From NCBI GenBank assembly GCA_025370075.1, contig CP073016.1:3658001-3722000 (forward strand): DNA of 64,000 bases. Direction: 5' to 3'. The stretch is from Chryseotalea sp. WA131a (GTDB lineage Bacteria > Bacteroidota > Bacteroidia > Cytophagales > Cyclobacteriaceae). The notes beneath the pieces are model-generated. The model saw only the letters and a program-made list of their open reading frames with translations, had not been told where the DNA came from and ran no database searches. Shown here piece by piece: positions 9,612 through 17,555 of the stretch. A program made the position numbers and the translations under genes. Each line of letters opens with the position of its first letter. The stretch's first letter is position 1.

Positions 9612-9619
9612 CAAAAATA
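9612..9619 (-). promoter_or_regulatory. Promoter -7 box for the repeat-protein gene
   Basis: The minus strand reads TATTTTTG, a perfect TAnnTTTG box about 70 bp before the ATG at 9543. Its first two bases overlap the end of the 18-bp palindrome, so a protein bound there should affect this promoter. Confidence 0.5.
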
Positions 9620-9635
9620 GTATGCATGCATACTA
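9618..9635. promoter_or_regulatory. Perfect 18-bp palindrome, candidate MarR operator
   Basis: TAGTATGCATGCATACTA is an exact inverted repeat in the gap between the divergent repeat-protein gene and marR. It touches the -7 box of the first and covers the -33 area of the second. MarR-family dimers bind symmetric sites of about this length and usually control their own promoter, so this is the likely operator of the adjacent regulator. Confidence 0.65.
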
Positions 9636-9644
9636 AATTTCATA

Positions 9645-9652
9645 TACCTTCG
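9645..9652 (+). promoter_or_regulatory. Promoter -7 box for the marR-fad operon
   Basis: TACCTTCG is one mismatch from TAnnTTTG and lies 16 bp before the ATG at 9669, giving a leader of only about 10 nt. The palindrome at 9618-9635 sits where the -33 element would be. Confidence 0.45.
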
Positions 9653-9668
9653 TAACCGTTTGCACCGT

Positions 9669-10118
9669 ATGAAGAAAGAAGAGACCGTTGACTACCACAT
9701 CAAAACCGCCTGGCATGCCATCGCGCGCATGTACAATCAGCAGGCGTTGAAGTTTGAGGGAACTATGTCAATTGGTTATGCTTTGTTGAACATCTCTTCC
9801 GAGGAAGGTACACCCGCCATGAAAATTGGGCCGATGATGGGATTAGAACCCAGAAGCTTGACCCGCCTGTTAAACTCAATGGAGGAGAAGGGCTTGATAA
9901 TTCGGCAGGTAGACAAAAATGACAAGCGTTCCGTAAGAGTTTTGCTTACTAAAGAAGGGAAGAAGATGAAAGAGAAATCGCGCGAGACCGTGCTACGCTT
10001 TAACGAAGCTGTTCGCGATGAGATTTCAAACCAAAAATTGAATGTGTTTTTTGAAGTGGTGCAAGACATAAACAACGTTATTGAACGCAGTAGTGTTTAC
10101 GAGAAACAATTAACCTAG
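9669..10118 (+). CDS. MarR-family transcriptional regulator of the fad operon
   Basis: The 149-residue product has the MarR winged-helix layout: an N-terminal dimerisation helix, a DNA-binding core (about residues 32-100) with MGLEPRSLTRLLNSMEEKGL as the recognition region, the wing KNDKRSVRVLLTKEGKK, and C-terminal dimerisation helices. The gene is 17 bp upstream of fadN on the same strand. Regulators of this type next to beta-oxidation genes usually respond to acyl-CoAs or related ligands. I chose the ATG at 9669; an in-frame TTG 9 bp earlier is less likely. Autoregulation through the palindrome at 9618-9635 is inferred. Confidence 0.92.
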   Translation: MKKEETVDYHIKTAWHAIARMYNQQALKFEGTMSIGYALLNISSEEGTPAMKIGPMMGLEPRSLTRLLNSMEEKGLIIRQVDKNDKRSVRVLLTKEGKKMKEKSRETVLRFNEAVRDEISNQKLNVFFEVVQDINNVIERSSVYEKQLT

Positions 10119-10135
10119 AACTGTTAACTAATTAT

Positions 10136-12535
10136 ATGAATCGTTCCATCAAAAAAATGGCTGTCCTCGGCTCAGGCGTAATGGGTTCTTCCATTGCCTG
10201 CCACTTTGCTAACATTGGTTGTGAAGTCATGCTACTTGACATTGCTCCGAAAGAATTGACTGAAGAAGAAAAGGCCAAAGGCCTTGCGCTTGACAATAAG
10301 TTGGTGAAAAACCGCATTGTGCAAAGCTCGTTCGACAAGTGCATCAAATCGAGCCCTGGGCCGATTTATAGTAAGAAGTTTTTGCAGCGCATTACGCTTG
10401 GCAACTTTGAGGATGATTTGCAAAAAATCAAAAACGTAGATTGGATTATTGAAGTGGTGGTGGAAAACCTCGACATTAAAAAGAAAGTTTACGAGCAAGT
10501 AGAGAAGTACAGAACCCCTGGCACGCTCATTACTTCTAACACTTCGGGAATTCCCATTCATTTAATGGCCGAAGGCCGCAGTGAAGATTTCAAAAAGCAT
10601 TTTGCAGGTACGCACTTTTTCAATCCGCCTCGTTACTTAAAATTATTTGAAGTAATACCCACGCCACACACCGACCCAGAAATCACCAAATTCTTATTGC
10701 ATTATGGTGATTTGTATTTGGGCAAAACATCGGTGTTGTGTAAAGATACGCCTGCCTTCATTGGCAATCGAGTAGGTGTGTGGGGTTTATTGAAGGTAAT
10801 CGATTCCATGCGCAAATACGATTTGAATGTGGATGAAATTGATAAGTTGACAGGTCCCGTTATTGGAAGGCCGAAGTCAGCAACCTTTAGAACATCCGAT
10901 GTGGTAGGCTTGGATACGCTCGTGAAAGTGGCCAACAATCTGTATGCTGGCTTGCCCAACGATGAAGGCCGCGATATGTTTAAGTTACCCGAAGTGGTGA
11001 CCAAGCTGGAGCAGAACAAATGGCTCGGAGATAAAACAGGTCAAGGTTTTTATAAGAAAGCAAAAAGTGCGGATGGCAAATCAGAAATTTTAACGCTCGA
11101 TTTAAAGACATTAGAATACAAGCCAAAAGCAAAGGCAAAATTCGCAACGCTTGAAACGACCAAGACCATCGACAACCTGAAAGATCGATTTAAGGTGTTG
11201 CTAGCGGGCAAAGACAAAGCGGGCGATTTTTACCGCGATTGTTTTTATGGATTGTTTCAGTATGCTTCGAATCGCATTCCAGAAATTAGTGATGAGTTGT
11301 ACCGCATTGATGATGCTGTGTGTGCTGGCTTTGGTTGGGAACTTGGGCCATTCGAAACATGGGATGCCGTAGGCGCAGAAAAAACCGTGCAAGCCATGGA
11401 AGCAGCTGGCTACAAACCAGCAGCATGGGTGTATGATATGATTGCCGCTGGCAACAAAACATTCTATAAAGTAGAGGGTGGTCAGCGCAAGTATTATGAT
11501 ATTCCAAGCAAGTCCTACAAAGTAATCAACAGCAAAGAGGCGTTTATTATTTTAGAAAATCTGAGCGACAAAGTGGTGTGGAAAAATGCCGACTCAAAAG
11601 TTACTGACTTGGGCGATGGTGTTATCAACTTCGCATGGCACAGTAAGAGTTATACGCTAGGTAGTGCGGTGGTAGAAGGGCTTAACAAAGCGATCGACTT
11701 AGCAGAGAAAAGTTATCGTGGCTTGGTGATTGGCCATCAAGGCGCAGACTTCTCGTTGGGTGCCAATTTAGGAATGGTGTTTATGTACGCCATCGAGCAA
11801 GAGTATGATGAGTTGGATTTCATGGTTCGTGCATTCCAAAATTCTGTGATGCGCATCCGCTATTCAGGAGTTCCGGTAGTAGTGTGTCCGCAAAGCAGAA
11901 CGTTGGGCGGTGGTTGCGAGATGACCATGCACGCTGACTTGGTGCAAGCTGCAGCCGAAACCTATATCGGTTTGGTAGAAGTAGGAGTGGGGCTAATCCC
12001 TGGTGGAGGTGGCACCAAAGAATTCACCAAACGCGTAAGCGATGCCTTGCAAGAAGGAGATGTGGAGTTGAACGAACTTCAAAATGCATTTATGAACATC
12101 GCGACAGCAAAAGTGGCGTTAAGCGCAGAAGAAGCAAGAGAGATGGGCGTGCTGCGCGCCAAAGACAGAATCTCTGTAAATAAAGACCGTCAGATTTTAG
12201 ATGCGAAGGCTGCGGTGATTGAATTGGCCGATGCGGGGTATACGATGGCACCACAAGCAAAGAACATCAAAGTGCAAGGTCGTACGGGCATGGCGTTGTT
12301 TGCCGCAGGTGTAACTGGCATGAAGATGGGGCGCTACATCAGCGACCACGACATGAAGATTGCGATGAAGATTGCGAACGTGATGTGCGGTGGTGATTTG
12401 AGCTATCCGCAAGAAGTAACCGAGCAATATTTGTTGGACTTGGAGCGTGAAGCATTTGTTTCTCTATGTGGAGAGAAAAAGACCCTAGAACGGATTCAGA
12501 GTATTTTGACTGGGGGAAAACCATTGAGAAACTAG
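10136..12535 (+). CDS. fadN: 3-hydroxyacyl-CoA dehydrogenase/enoyl-CoA hydratase (FadN type)
   Basis: This 799-residue bifunctional enzyme catalyses the hydration and NAD-dependent oxidation steps of fatty acid beta-oxidation. The order is dehydrogenase first, hydratase last, as in Bacillus FadN and opposite to E. coli FadB. Residues ~6-45 hold the NAD fold (AVLGSGVMGSSIACHFANIG). The dehydrogenase core includes HFFNPPRYLKLFEVIPTP and CKDTPAFIGNRVG. The C-terminal crotonase part (about 490-700) has QGADFSLGANLGM and the oxyanion-hole region PQSRTLGGGCEMTMHADLV. It lies in a marR-fadN-(four-helix gene)-fadA-fadE cluster. Confidence 0.95.
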   Translation: MNRSIKKMAVLGSGVMGSSIACHFANIGCEVMLLDIAPKELTEEEKAKGLALDNKLVKNRIVQSSFDKCIKSSPGPIYSKKFLQRITLGNFEDDLQKIKNVDWIIEVVVENLDIKKKVYEQVEKYRTPGTLITSNTSGIPIHLMAEGRSEDFKKHFAGTHFFNPPRYLKLFEVIPTPHTDPEITKFLLHYGDLYLGKTSVLCKDTPAFIGNRVGVWGLLKVIDSMRKYDLNVDEIDKLTGPVIGRPKSATFRTSDVVGLDTLVKVANNLYAGLPNDEGRDMFKLPEVVTKLEQNKWLGDKTGQGFYKKAKSADGKSEILTLDLKTLEYKPKAKAKFATLETTKTIDNLKDRFKVLLAGKDKAGDFYRDCFYGLFQYASNRIPEISDELYRIDDAVCAGFGWELGPFETWDAVGAEKTVQAMEAAGYKPAAWVYDMIAAGNKTFYKVEGGQRKYYDIPSKSYKVINSKEAFIILENLSDKVVWKNADSKVTDLGDGVINFAWHSKSYTLGSAVVEGLNKAIDLAEKSYRGLVIGHQGADFSLGANLGMVFMYAIEQEYDELDFMVRAFQNSVMRIRYSGVPVVVCPQSRTLGGGCEMTMHADLVQAAAETYIGLVEVGVGLIPGGGGTKEFTKRVSDALQEGDVELNELQNAFMNIATAKVALSAEEAREMGVLRAKDRISVNKDRQILDAKAAVIELADAGYTMAPQAKNIKVQGRTGMALFAAGVTGMKMGRYISDHDMKIAMKIANVMCGGDLSYPQEVTEQYLLDLEREAFVSLCGEKKTLERIQSILTGGKPLRN

Positions 12536-12630
12536 TAGGCAGTCGGCAGTTTACAGTCGGCAGGGTAATGCATGAGTAAATTGCCAATAGATGCAATAGG
12601 AAAGATAGTGACAAGTAATCAGTTGGCAGG
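12536..12630. repeat. GGCAGT-type repeat array, left flank of the four-helix-bundle gene
   Basis: Directly after the fadN stop the sequence reads as imperfect copies of a GCAGTyGGCAGT unit (12536-12563: TAGGCAGTCGGCAGT, then TTACAGTCGGCAG). A single AGTTGGCAGG follows at 12621-12630. The same unit appears inverted after the next gene (13056-13088) and again after fadA (14281-14343). Confidence 0.75.
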
Positions 12631-12644
12631 CTAGATAGAACAGA

Positions 12645-13040
12645 ATGAAAAGTAAAGGATATAGAAGTCTGATCGTTTATCAAAAGGCATTTGCGCTTGC
12701 GATTAGGATTTTTCAAATCACGAAAAATTTCCCAAAAAGCGAGACGTATTCTTTGGTTGACCAAATCAGGCGGTCATCTCGTTCTGTTTGCTCGTGCGTT
12801 GCCGATGCTTATCGTAAACGACAATACCAAGCCTACTTCGTAAATAAATGTTCGGATGCGGATGGAGAGAACAGCGAGACAATTGTTTGGTTGGAATTTT
12901 CGTTAGCAAGTGAATTTATATCTCAGGCCGAGTTTGATGAGCTTGAGCAAATCGCAGAGGAAATAGGGAGGATGCTCAATACGATGATTGAACACCCTGA
13001 GAAATTTTTACCAAAAGAAAAATTAAAAGCAGTAACATAA
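12645..13040 (+). CDS. Four-helix bundle protein (23S rRNA intervening-sequence/Avd-like family)
   Basis: The 131-residue, all-helical product matches the four-helix-bundle family named after proteins encoded in 23S rRNA intervening sequences. It has the usual opening YRSLIVYQKAFALAIRIFQI, the central VDQIRRSSRSVCSCVADAY, and a C-terminal ISQAEFDELEQIAEEIGRML. The family forms pentameric bundles in solved members; its cellular role is unknown. The gene lies inside a fatty-acid operon between fadN and fadA and is bracketed by GGCAGT repeats in opposite orientations, which suggests it arrived as a unit. A related fold serves as Avd in diversity-generating retroelements, but no reverse transcriptase is present here. 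Confidence 0.9.
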   Translation: MKSKGYRSLIVYQKAFALAIRIFQITKNFPKSETYSLVDQIRRSSRSVCSCVADAYRKRQYQAYFVNKCSDADGENSETIVWLEFSLASEFISQAEFDELEQIAEEIGRMLNTMIEHPEKFLPKEKLKAVT

Positions 13041-13055
13041 CTTAATAGTAGCTCC

Positions 13056-13088
13056 AGACTGCCTACTGCCGTCTGCCTACTGCCAACT
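13056..13088. repeat. GGCAGT-type repeat array, right flank (inverted)
   Basis: The sequence AGACTGCCTACTGCC is followed by GTCTGCCTACTGCCAACT. It is the reverse complement of the unit found left of the four-helix gene, so the gene is enclosed by imperfect inverted repeats. The array ends 14 bp before the fadA start. Confidence 0.75.
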
Positions 13089-13102
13089 TTAAATACAGAA
13101 AT

Positions 13103-14278
13103 ATGGATGCATACATTGTTTCAGGATTTCGCACAGGAGTCGGAAAAGCAAAAAAAGGCGGGTTTAGATTCACTCGACCTGACGACCTTGCTGCTGATGT
13201 GATTAAACATCTAGTAAAGTCAGTACCGGGCGTTGAAAATAAAATGATTGATGACCTCATTGTGGGCAATGCGGTGCCAGAAGCAGACCAAGGCATGCAG
13301 ATGGGGCGTATCATCGCATTATTAGCATTGGGCCTTGATGTGCCGGGCATGGTGGTGAATCGATACTGCGGCTCGGGCGTGGAGACCATTGCAATTGCAA
13401 GTCAGCGCATCCACGCAGGGCAAGCCGATATCATTATAGCGGGCGGAACCGAGTCGATGTCACTGGTCCCGGTGATGGGTTTCAAAACAGCGTTGAATTA
13501 TAAAATCGCAACCGAGAACCCCACCTACTATACCAGCATGGGTTTGACGGCAGAAGAAGTATCGAAGCAATTCAAAATTTCTCGCGAAGAGCAAGATCAG
13601 TTTTCGTACGAGTCGCACATGAAAGCGGCTGCCGCTTGGAAGGCCGGAAAATTCAAAGACGAAGTAGTACCCATCACCGTAAAAGAAACCTACGTAGATG
13701 AAAACATGAAAAAGAAAACCCGTGAGTTTGTAGTGCAAATCGATGAGGGTATCCGCGCTGAAACTACCGTAGAAGGTTTATCGAAATTAAAACCCGTATT
13801 TGCGGTAGGCGGTTCTGTCACCGCAGGTAACTCTTCACAAACATCAGACGGTGCTGCGTTTGTGATGGTGATGAGCGAGCGAATGGTGAAACAACTCAAC
13901 GTGAAGCCTATCGCACGAATGGTAAGCTACGCAACAGCCGGTGTTGACCCACGGATCATGGGCATTGGCCCCGTGGCCGCAATTCCAAAAGCGTTGAAAA
14001 ACGCAGGCCTAAAACTCAATGATATTGATTTGATTGAATTGAACGAGGCGTTCGCGGCACAATCATTGGCGGTAGTTAAAGAGTTGGGTATTGATAGAAC
14101 CAAGCTAAATGTAAACGGTGGAGCGATAGCCGTTGGGCATCCACTCGGTTCATCGGGCGCGCGTCTTTCCGTACAATTGTTTAATGAACTTCGCAGACAA
14201 AACAAAAAGTATGGAATGGTAACGGCTTGTGTTGGCGGAGGACAAGGGGTGGCGGGGATTTATGAGTTATTGAATTAA
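13103..14278 (+). CDS. fadA: Acetyl-CoA C-acyltransferase (3-ketoacyl-CoA thiolase)
   Basis: FadA cleaves 3-ketoacyl-CoA with CoA to give acetyl-CoA and a shortened acyl-CoA, the last step of the beta-oxidation cycle. The 391-residue length is typical. The active-site cysteine is Cys89 in NRYCGSGVETI, the histidine is His346 in GGAIAVGHPLGSSGAR, and the second cysteine is Cys376 in TACVGGGQG. The ATG at 13103 follows the repeat array. With FadN it should form a trifunctional-like complex. The spacing to fadN is enlarged to over 560 bp by the four-helix gene and its repeats. Confidence 0.96.
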   Translation: MDAYIVSGFRTGVGKAKKGGFRFTRPDDLAADVIKHLVKSVPGVENKMIDDLIVGNAVPEADQGMQMGRIIALLALGLDVPGMVVNRYCGSGVETIAIASQRIHAGQADIIIAGGTESMSLVPVMGFKTALNYKIATENPTYYTSMGLTAEEVSKQFKISREEQDQFSYESHMKAAAAWKAGKFKDEVVPITVKETYVDENMKKKTREFVVQIDEGIRAETTVEGLSKLKPVFAVGGSVTAGNSSQTSDGAAFVMVMSERMVKQLNVKPIARMVSYATAGVDPRIMGIGPVAAIPKALKNAGLKLNDIDLIELNEAFAAQSLAVVKELGIDRTKLNVNGGAIAVGHPLGSSGARLSVQLFNELRRQNKKYGMVTACVGGGQGVAGIYELLN

Positions 14279-14280
14279 AA

Positions 14281-14343
14281 AGTTGGCAGTAAGCAGTCTG
14301 CAGGAATTCTGACTGCCAACTGGTTACTACCCACTGCCGACTT
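14281..14343. repeat. GGCAGT-type repeat with hairpin between fadA and fadE
   Basis: A third copy of the repeat family lies 2 bp after the fadA stop. AGTTGGCAGT at 14281-14290 can pair with ACTGCCAACT at 14312-14321, and a further CCACTGCCGACTT follows. No gene is associated with this copy. It could act as a transcript hairpin within the operon. Confidence 0.7.
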
Positions 14344-14376
14344 ATCAAGATAAAGTAAAATTTAAAAGCAGAACAT

Positions 14377-16179
14377 ATGGCAACAACAGCGCAAACGACA
14401 ACAGCCTTGAAGGGCGGAGAATTTTTAATCAGGGAAACTCAAGCTCACGATATTTTTATTCCAGAAGAATGGAACGAAGAGCAAAAAATGATTGCCCAAA
14501 CGTGTTTGGATTTTATCAAGACAGAAATCACACCACGCTTGGATGAAATTGATTCAATGAAGCATCCTGAGTTGATGCCTTCGCTATTAGAGAAAGCCGG
14601 ACAACTTGGTTTGCTCGGCACATCAGTGCCCGAAAGCTTGGGCGGCTTTGGAATGTCATTCAACACAACCATGTTGGTGGCGGAGGTACTAGGTGGTGCC
14701 CACTCCTTTGCAGTGGCCTATGGTGCGCATACAGGCATTGGCACGTTACCGATTTTGTATTACGGAACGGAAGAACAAAAGAAAAAGTATGTTCCCAAGT
14801 TAGCAACAGGCGAGTGGAAAGCTTGCTACTGTTTGACAGAACCCGATTCTGGTTCGGATGCGAATAGCGGGAAGACGAAAGCCAAGTTGAGTGCGGATGG
14901 CAAGCACTACCTCATCACCGGACAAAAGATGTGGATTACCAACGGTGGCTTTGCCGATGTGATGATTGTGTTTGCCAAAATCGACAATGACAAAAATTTG
15001 ACGGCCTTCATTGTTGAGAAATCTTTTGGTGGCATTACCATGAACGAAGAAGAAAAAAAGATGGGTATTAAAGGTTCCTCTACCCGCCAGATTTTCTTCA
15101 ACGATTGCAAGGTGCCTGTTGAAAATATGTTGAGCGAACGCGAAAACGGATTTAAGATTGCGGTGAACGTGCTGAACATTGGTCGTATTAAGTTAGGCTC
15201 GGGTGCGGTAGGCGGTGCCAAGTTTGCTATTGCGAAGGCAATAAATTATTCAAAAGAGCGCAAGCAGTTCGGTACTTCTATTGCTAATTTCGGAGCCATC
15301 AAGCATAAGATTGCGCAGACCATTGCTCACACATTTGCTTCTGAGTCGGCACACTACCGTGCAGGACAAAATATTGATGATGCGTATGATACTTACATTG
15401 CCAGTGGCATGGAGCCCGGCAAAGCCCGCTTAAAATCACTGGAGGAATATGCCATTGAATGTGCCATCTTAAAAGTACATGGTTCCGAAGTGTTGGATTT
15501 TGCAGTGGACGAAGGTGTGCAGATTTACGGTGGTATGGGATTCTCGGCAGAAGGCCCAATGGATAGAGCTTATCGGGATGCGCGCATCAACCGCATCTTT
15601 GAAGGTACGAACGAAATCAACCGAATGCTTACCATCGACATGTTGATGAAACGTGCGATGAAGGGTACATTGGATTTGATGAATCCAGCCATGGCCGTTC
15701 AAAAAGAATTGATGAGCATTCCGGATTTTGGGGCAAGTGATGATGAGGCTGTTTTTGCGAAAGAGAAAAAAGTGATTGCCAATTTGAAGAAAGCAGGCTT
15801 GATGGTATCGGGGGCGGCTGTTCAGAAATTCATGATGAAGTTGAGCGAAGAACAGGAAGTGTTGATGAACCTGGCCGACATGTTGATTGAAGTATATGTG
15901 GCCGAATCAACGCTGTTGCGTGTCGAAAAACTCATTGGCATCCGTGGAGAGAAAGCGTGTGAAATCCAAAAGGAAATTGCGATGATTTATTTGCACCATG
16001 CTGTGGAAACCGCCACCAACGCAGGCAAGCAGGCCATTTATGCTTTCGCGGAAGGTGATGAGCAACGCTTGATGTTGATGGGCTTGAAACGCTTCACTAA
16101 AATTGACCCGTACAATTTGAAAGAATCGAGAAGAAAGGTTGCGAACTATGCTATTGAAAAGGGAGACTACCCTTTTTAA
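14377..16179 (+). CDS. fadE: Acyl-CoA dehydrogenase (FadE type)
   Basis: This FAD enzyme makes the 2,3-double bond of fatty acyl-CoA in the first oxidation step. At 600 residues it is longer than short-chain members (~380) and matches the FadE/VLCAD-like group with a C-terminal extension. Visible motifs are CYCLTEPDSGSDANSGKTKA, KMWITNGGFADVMIVFAKID, the substrate/FAD region YGGMGFSAEGPMDRAYRDAR and the catalytic-glutamate motif IFEGTNEINRM. A helical C-terminal domain starts about residue 440. It is the last gene of the fad operon and is followed by a terminator. Confidence 0.95.
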   Translation: MATTAQTTTALKGGEFLIRETQAHDIFIPEEWNEEQKMIAQTCLDFIKTEITPRLDEIDSMKHPELMPSLLEKAGQLGLLGTSVPESLGGFGMSFNTTMLVAEVLGGAHSFAVAYGAHTGIGTLPILYYGTEEQKKKYVPKLATGEWKACYCLTEPDSGSDANSGKTKAKLSADGKHYLITGQKMWITNGGFADVMIVFAKIDNDKNLTAFIVEKSFGGITMNEEEKKMGIKGSSTRQIFFNDCKVPVENMLSERENGFKIAVNVLNIGRIKLGSGAVGGAKFAIAKAINYSKERKQFGTSIANFGAIKHKIAQTIAHTFASESAHYRAGQNIDDAYDTYIASGMEPGKARLKSLEEYAIECAILKVHGSEVLDFAVDEGVQIYGGMGFSAEGPMDRAYRDARINRIFEGTNEINRMLTIDMLMKRAMKGTLDLMNPAMAVQKELMSIPDFGASDDEAVFAKEKKVIANLKKAGLMVSGAAVQKFMMKLSEEQEVLMNLADMLIEVYVAESTLLRVEKLIGIRGEKACEIQKEIAMIYLHHAVETATNAGKQAIYAFAEGDEQRLMLMGLKRFTKIDPYNLKESRRKVANYAIEKGDYPF

Positions 16180-16208
16180 GATGTGAAACGTCTGATTTGA
16201 GACTTGAG

Positions 16209-16235
16209 AAAACCCGGGAGTAATTCCGGGTTTTT
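16209..16235 (+). terminator. Intrinsic terminator of the fad operon
   Basis: AAAACCCGG (16209-16217) pairs with CCGGGTTTT (16226-16234) around an 8-nt loop and runs directly into T residues. It lies 30 bp after fadE and just before the convergent YeeE-type gene. Confidence 0.8.
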
Positions 16236-16239
16236 GCGT

Positions 16240-16650
16240 TTAGTCGGGCAGGTACTTTTGAAAATAACCGTAGCACCATGTTCCCGCCAAGGCAGAGAGC
16301 AAGGTAACGATGGCTACTAGGGTGCCGCTTCCGATCTGTGTATAAATTGGCCCGGGGCAAGCGCCCGTTAATGCCCAACCAAATCCAAAGAGTAAACTAC
16401 CGATGATGATTCCGTGGTGATATTCTTTTTTTGGCATTTCAATTTCTTCTCCCTCCAATGTTTTTATTTTCAGTTTGCGGATAAGCAACAAAAGAATGGC
16501 TCCAGTAGGAATGGCGGTCATGAATATTCCAAACATGTGAAAACTTTCAAAGCGAAACATTTCTTGAATGCGGTACCACGAAATGGCCTCGCCTTTGGTA
16601 AGCACCAACCCGAAGAAAACGCCTACAAACAAATACTTTAAATTTCTCAT
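16240..16650 (-). CDS. YeeE/YedE-type sulfur transporter, C-terminal half (DUF6691-like)
   Basis: The 136-residue membrane protein has about four hydrophobic segments and the conserved motif GWALTGACPGPIYTQIG, whose cysteine marks the YeeE/YedE (TsuA-type) thiosulfate-transport fold. In many Bacteroidota and Proteobacteria this transporter is split in two genes, and this is the second half. Its start overlaps the end of the partner gene by 4 nt (16647-16650), a sign of translational coupling. Transport of thiosulfate or another sulfur compound is family knowledge; the substrate is not shown here. Confidence 0.87.
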   Translation of the reverse strand: MRNLKYLFVGVFFGLVLTKGEAISWYRIQEMFRFESFHMFGIFMTAIPTGAILLLLIRKLKIKTLEGEEIEMPKKEYHHGIIIGSLLFGFGWALTGACPGPIYTQIGSGTLVAIVTLLSALAGTWCYGYFQKYLPD

Positions 16651-17207
16651 AATGCTAAAATGTAGGGAAGTATAAACTTGCTAAACAAAATGCCACCTAG
16701 AAAAAAGGAAGCAGTTGCCACCAGCGATGGCCACTGCAATGCGGACAAACCCAAGATGCCATGACCGGAGGTGCATCCCCGCGCATAACGTGTTCCAAAC
16801 CCTACCAAAAATCCACCGACTACAAGGAGCAGAAAACCTTTTATCGTCAGCACCGAACCCCAATGAAATAATTCTTGTGGCATCAACCCACTTGCTTCCG
16901 CAATTCCAAAAGATGATAAATATGACCACGTATTTTCAGATAAGGCAACGGGTTTTGGATTGGCTAATAGATGGCCTCCCATAAATCCACCGAGAAACAA
17001 ACCAACTACAAAGAATAGATTCCAAGCATCTTTTTTCCAATCATAGTTGAACAGGGGAAGTTTGTGTGGCAACACTGCGGCACAAATTTGCCGTAACGAA
17101 GACGAGATGCCAAGCTTTTTGTTGCCCAGCAAAAGCAGCAACGGCACCGTGGCACCGATGAGTGGGCCGGCTACATACCAAGGCAAAGGTTTGTATAAAA
17201 ACTCCAT
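16647..17207 (-). CDS. YeeE/YedE-type sulfur transporter, N-terminal half
   Basis: A 186-residue inner membrane protein with about five hydrophobic segments. The hallmark is GFGTRYARGCTSGHGILGLS, with the conserved Cys of the YeeE/YedE sulfur-transport repeat. It pairs with the overlapping downstream gene to form a full pore. No rhodanese, sulfur carrier or persulfide dioxygenase gene is next to it, although these often accompany the pair. A -7 promoter box lies 20 bp upstream. Confidence 0.88.
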   Translation of the reverse strand: MEFLYKPLPWYVAGPLIGATVPLLLLLGNKKLGISSSLRQICAAVLPHKLPLFNYDWKKDAWNLFFVVGLFLGGFMGGHLLANPKPVALSENTWSYLSSFGIAEASGLMPQELFHWGSVLTIKGFLLLVVGGFLVGFGTRYARGCTSGHGILGLSALQWPSLVATASFFLGGILFSKFILPYILAL

Positions 17208-17226
17208 AATGATTAAAAGTCAGTAG

Positions 17227-17234
17227 CAAATATA
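17227..17234 (-). promoter_or_regulatory. Promoter -7 box for the YeeE pair
   Basis: The minus strand reads TATATTTG, a perfect TAnnTTTG box, 20 bp before the ATG at 17207. Just upstream, CTGAATT (17245-17251) and AATTCAG (17268-17274) form 7-bp inverted arms with a 16-nt spacer that could be a regulator site. Confidence 0.55.
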
Positions 17235-17555
17235 TAATAATCTACTGAATTGATAGATTTAATACATAATTCAGATTAGAGATTGGTTTAAACGAGTGGC
17301 TTCGTACGGATTATATTTTTTAATCAAGCCGCACAGCAGAATTTCCACTCCTCAATTTTTCCAAGCAACTAATTGGGCATTTGCTTACCTTCACCATCAG
17401 ATTTCTAGGAATTTTGTGAAAACAATCATTTGCTGAAATCAAAATCAACATCTAATGATTAGGAATCAGGTGAATCACATGAATCATTACTACCTAAAAA
17501 GCTTCGCACTCATCAGGACTAAAATATTTCTTTAACCCAAATCACAGTTAAGACA
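17235..17555. other. Intergenic region between divergent YeeE and IorA genes
   Basis: About 320 bp without a gene. It holds the inverted arms CTGAATT/AATTCAG near the YeeE promoter. Close to iorA are three direct GAATCA copies at exactly 9-bp steps (17463, 17472, 17481). An ATATTTCTTTAA stretch about 25 bp before iorA may contain its -7 region, but no perfect box is seen. Confidence 0.5.
17463..17486 (+). promoter_or_regulatory. Three GAATCA direct repeats at 9-bp spacing upstream of iorA
   Basis: GAATCA occurs at 17463, 17472 and 17481 with 3-bp spacers, 70-93 bp before the iorA start. Evenly spaced direct repeats of this kind can be activator sites. With only 6-bp units, chance is possible. 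Confidence 0.35.

Noticed and set aside
9544..9627. Longer N-terminus for the repeat protein
   Set aside because: It would place 28 polar and hydrophobic residues before a complete signal peptide and would overlap the proposed promoter.
12645..13040. Avd accessory protein of a diversity-generating retroelement
   Set aside because: The fold is related, but no reverse transcriptase, template repeat or variable-repeat target gene is present.
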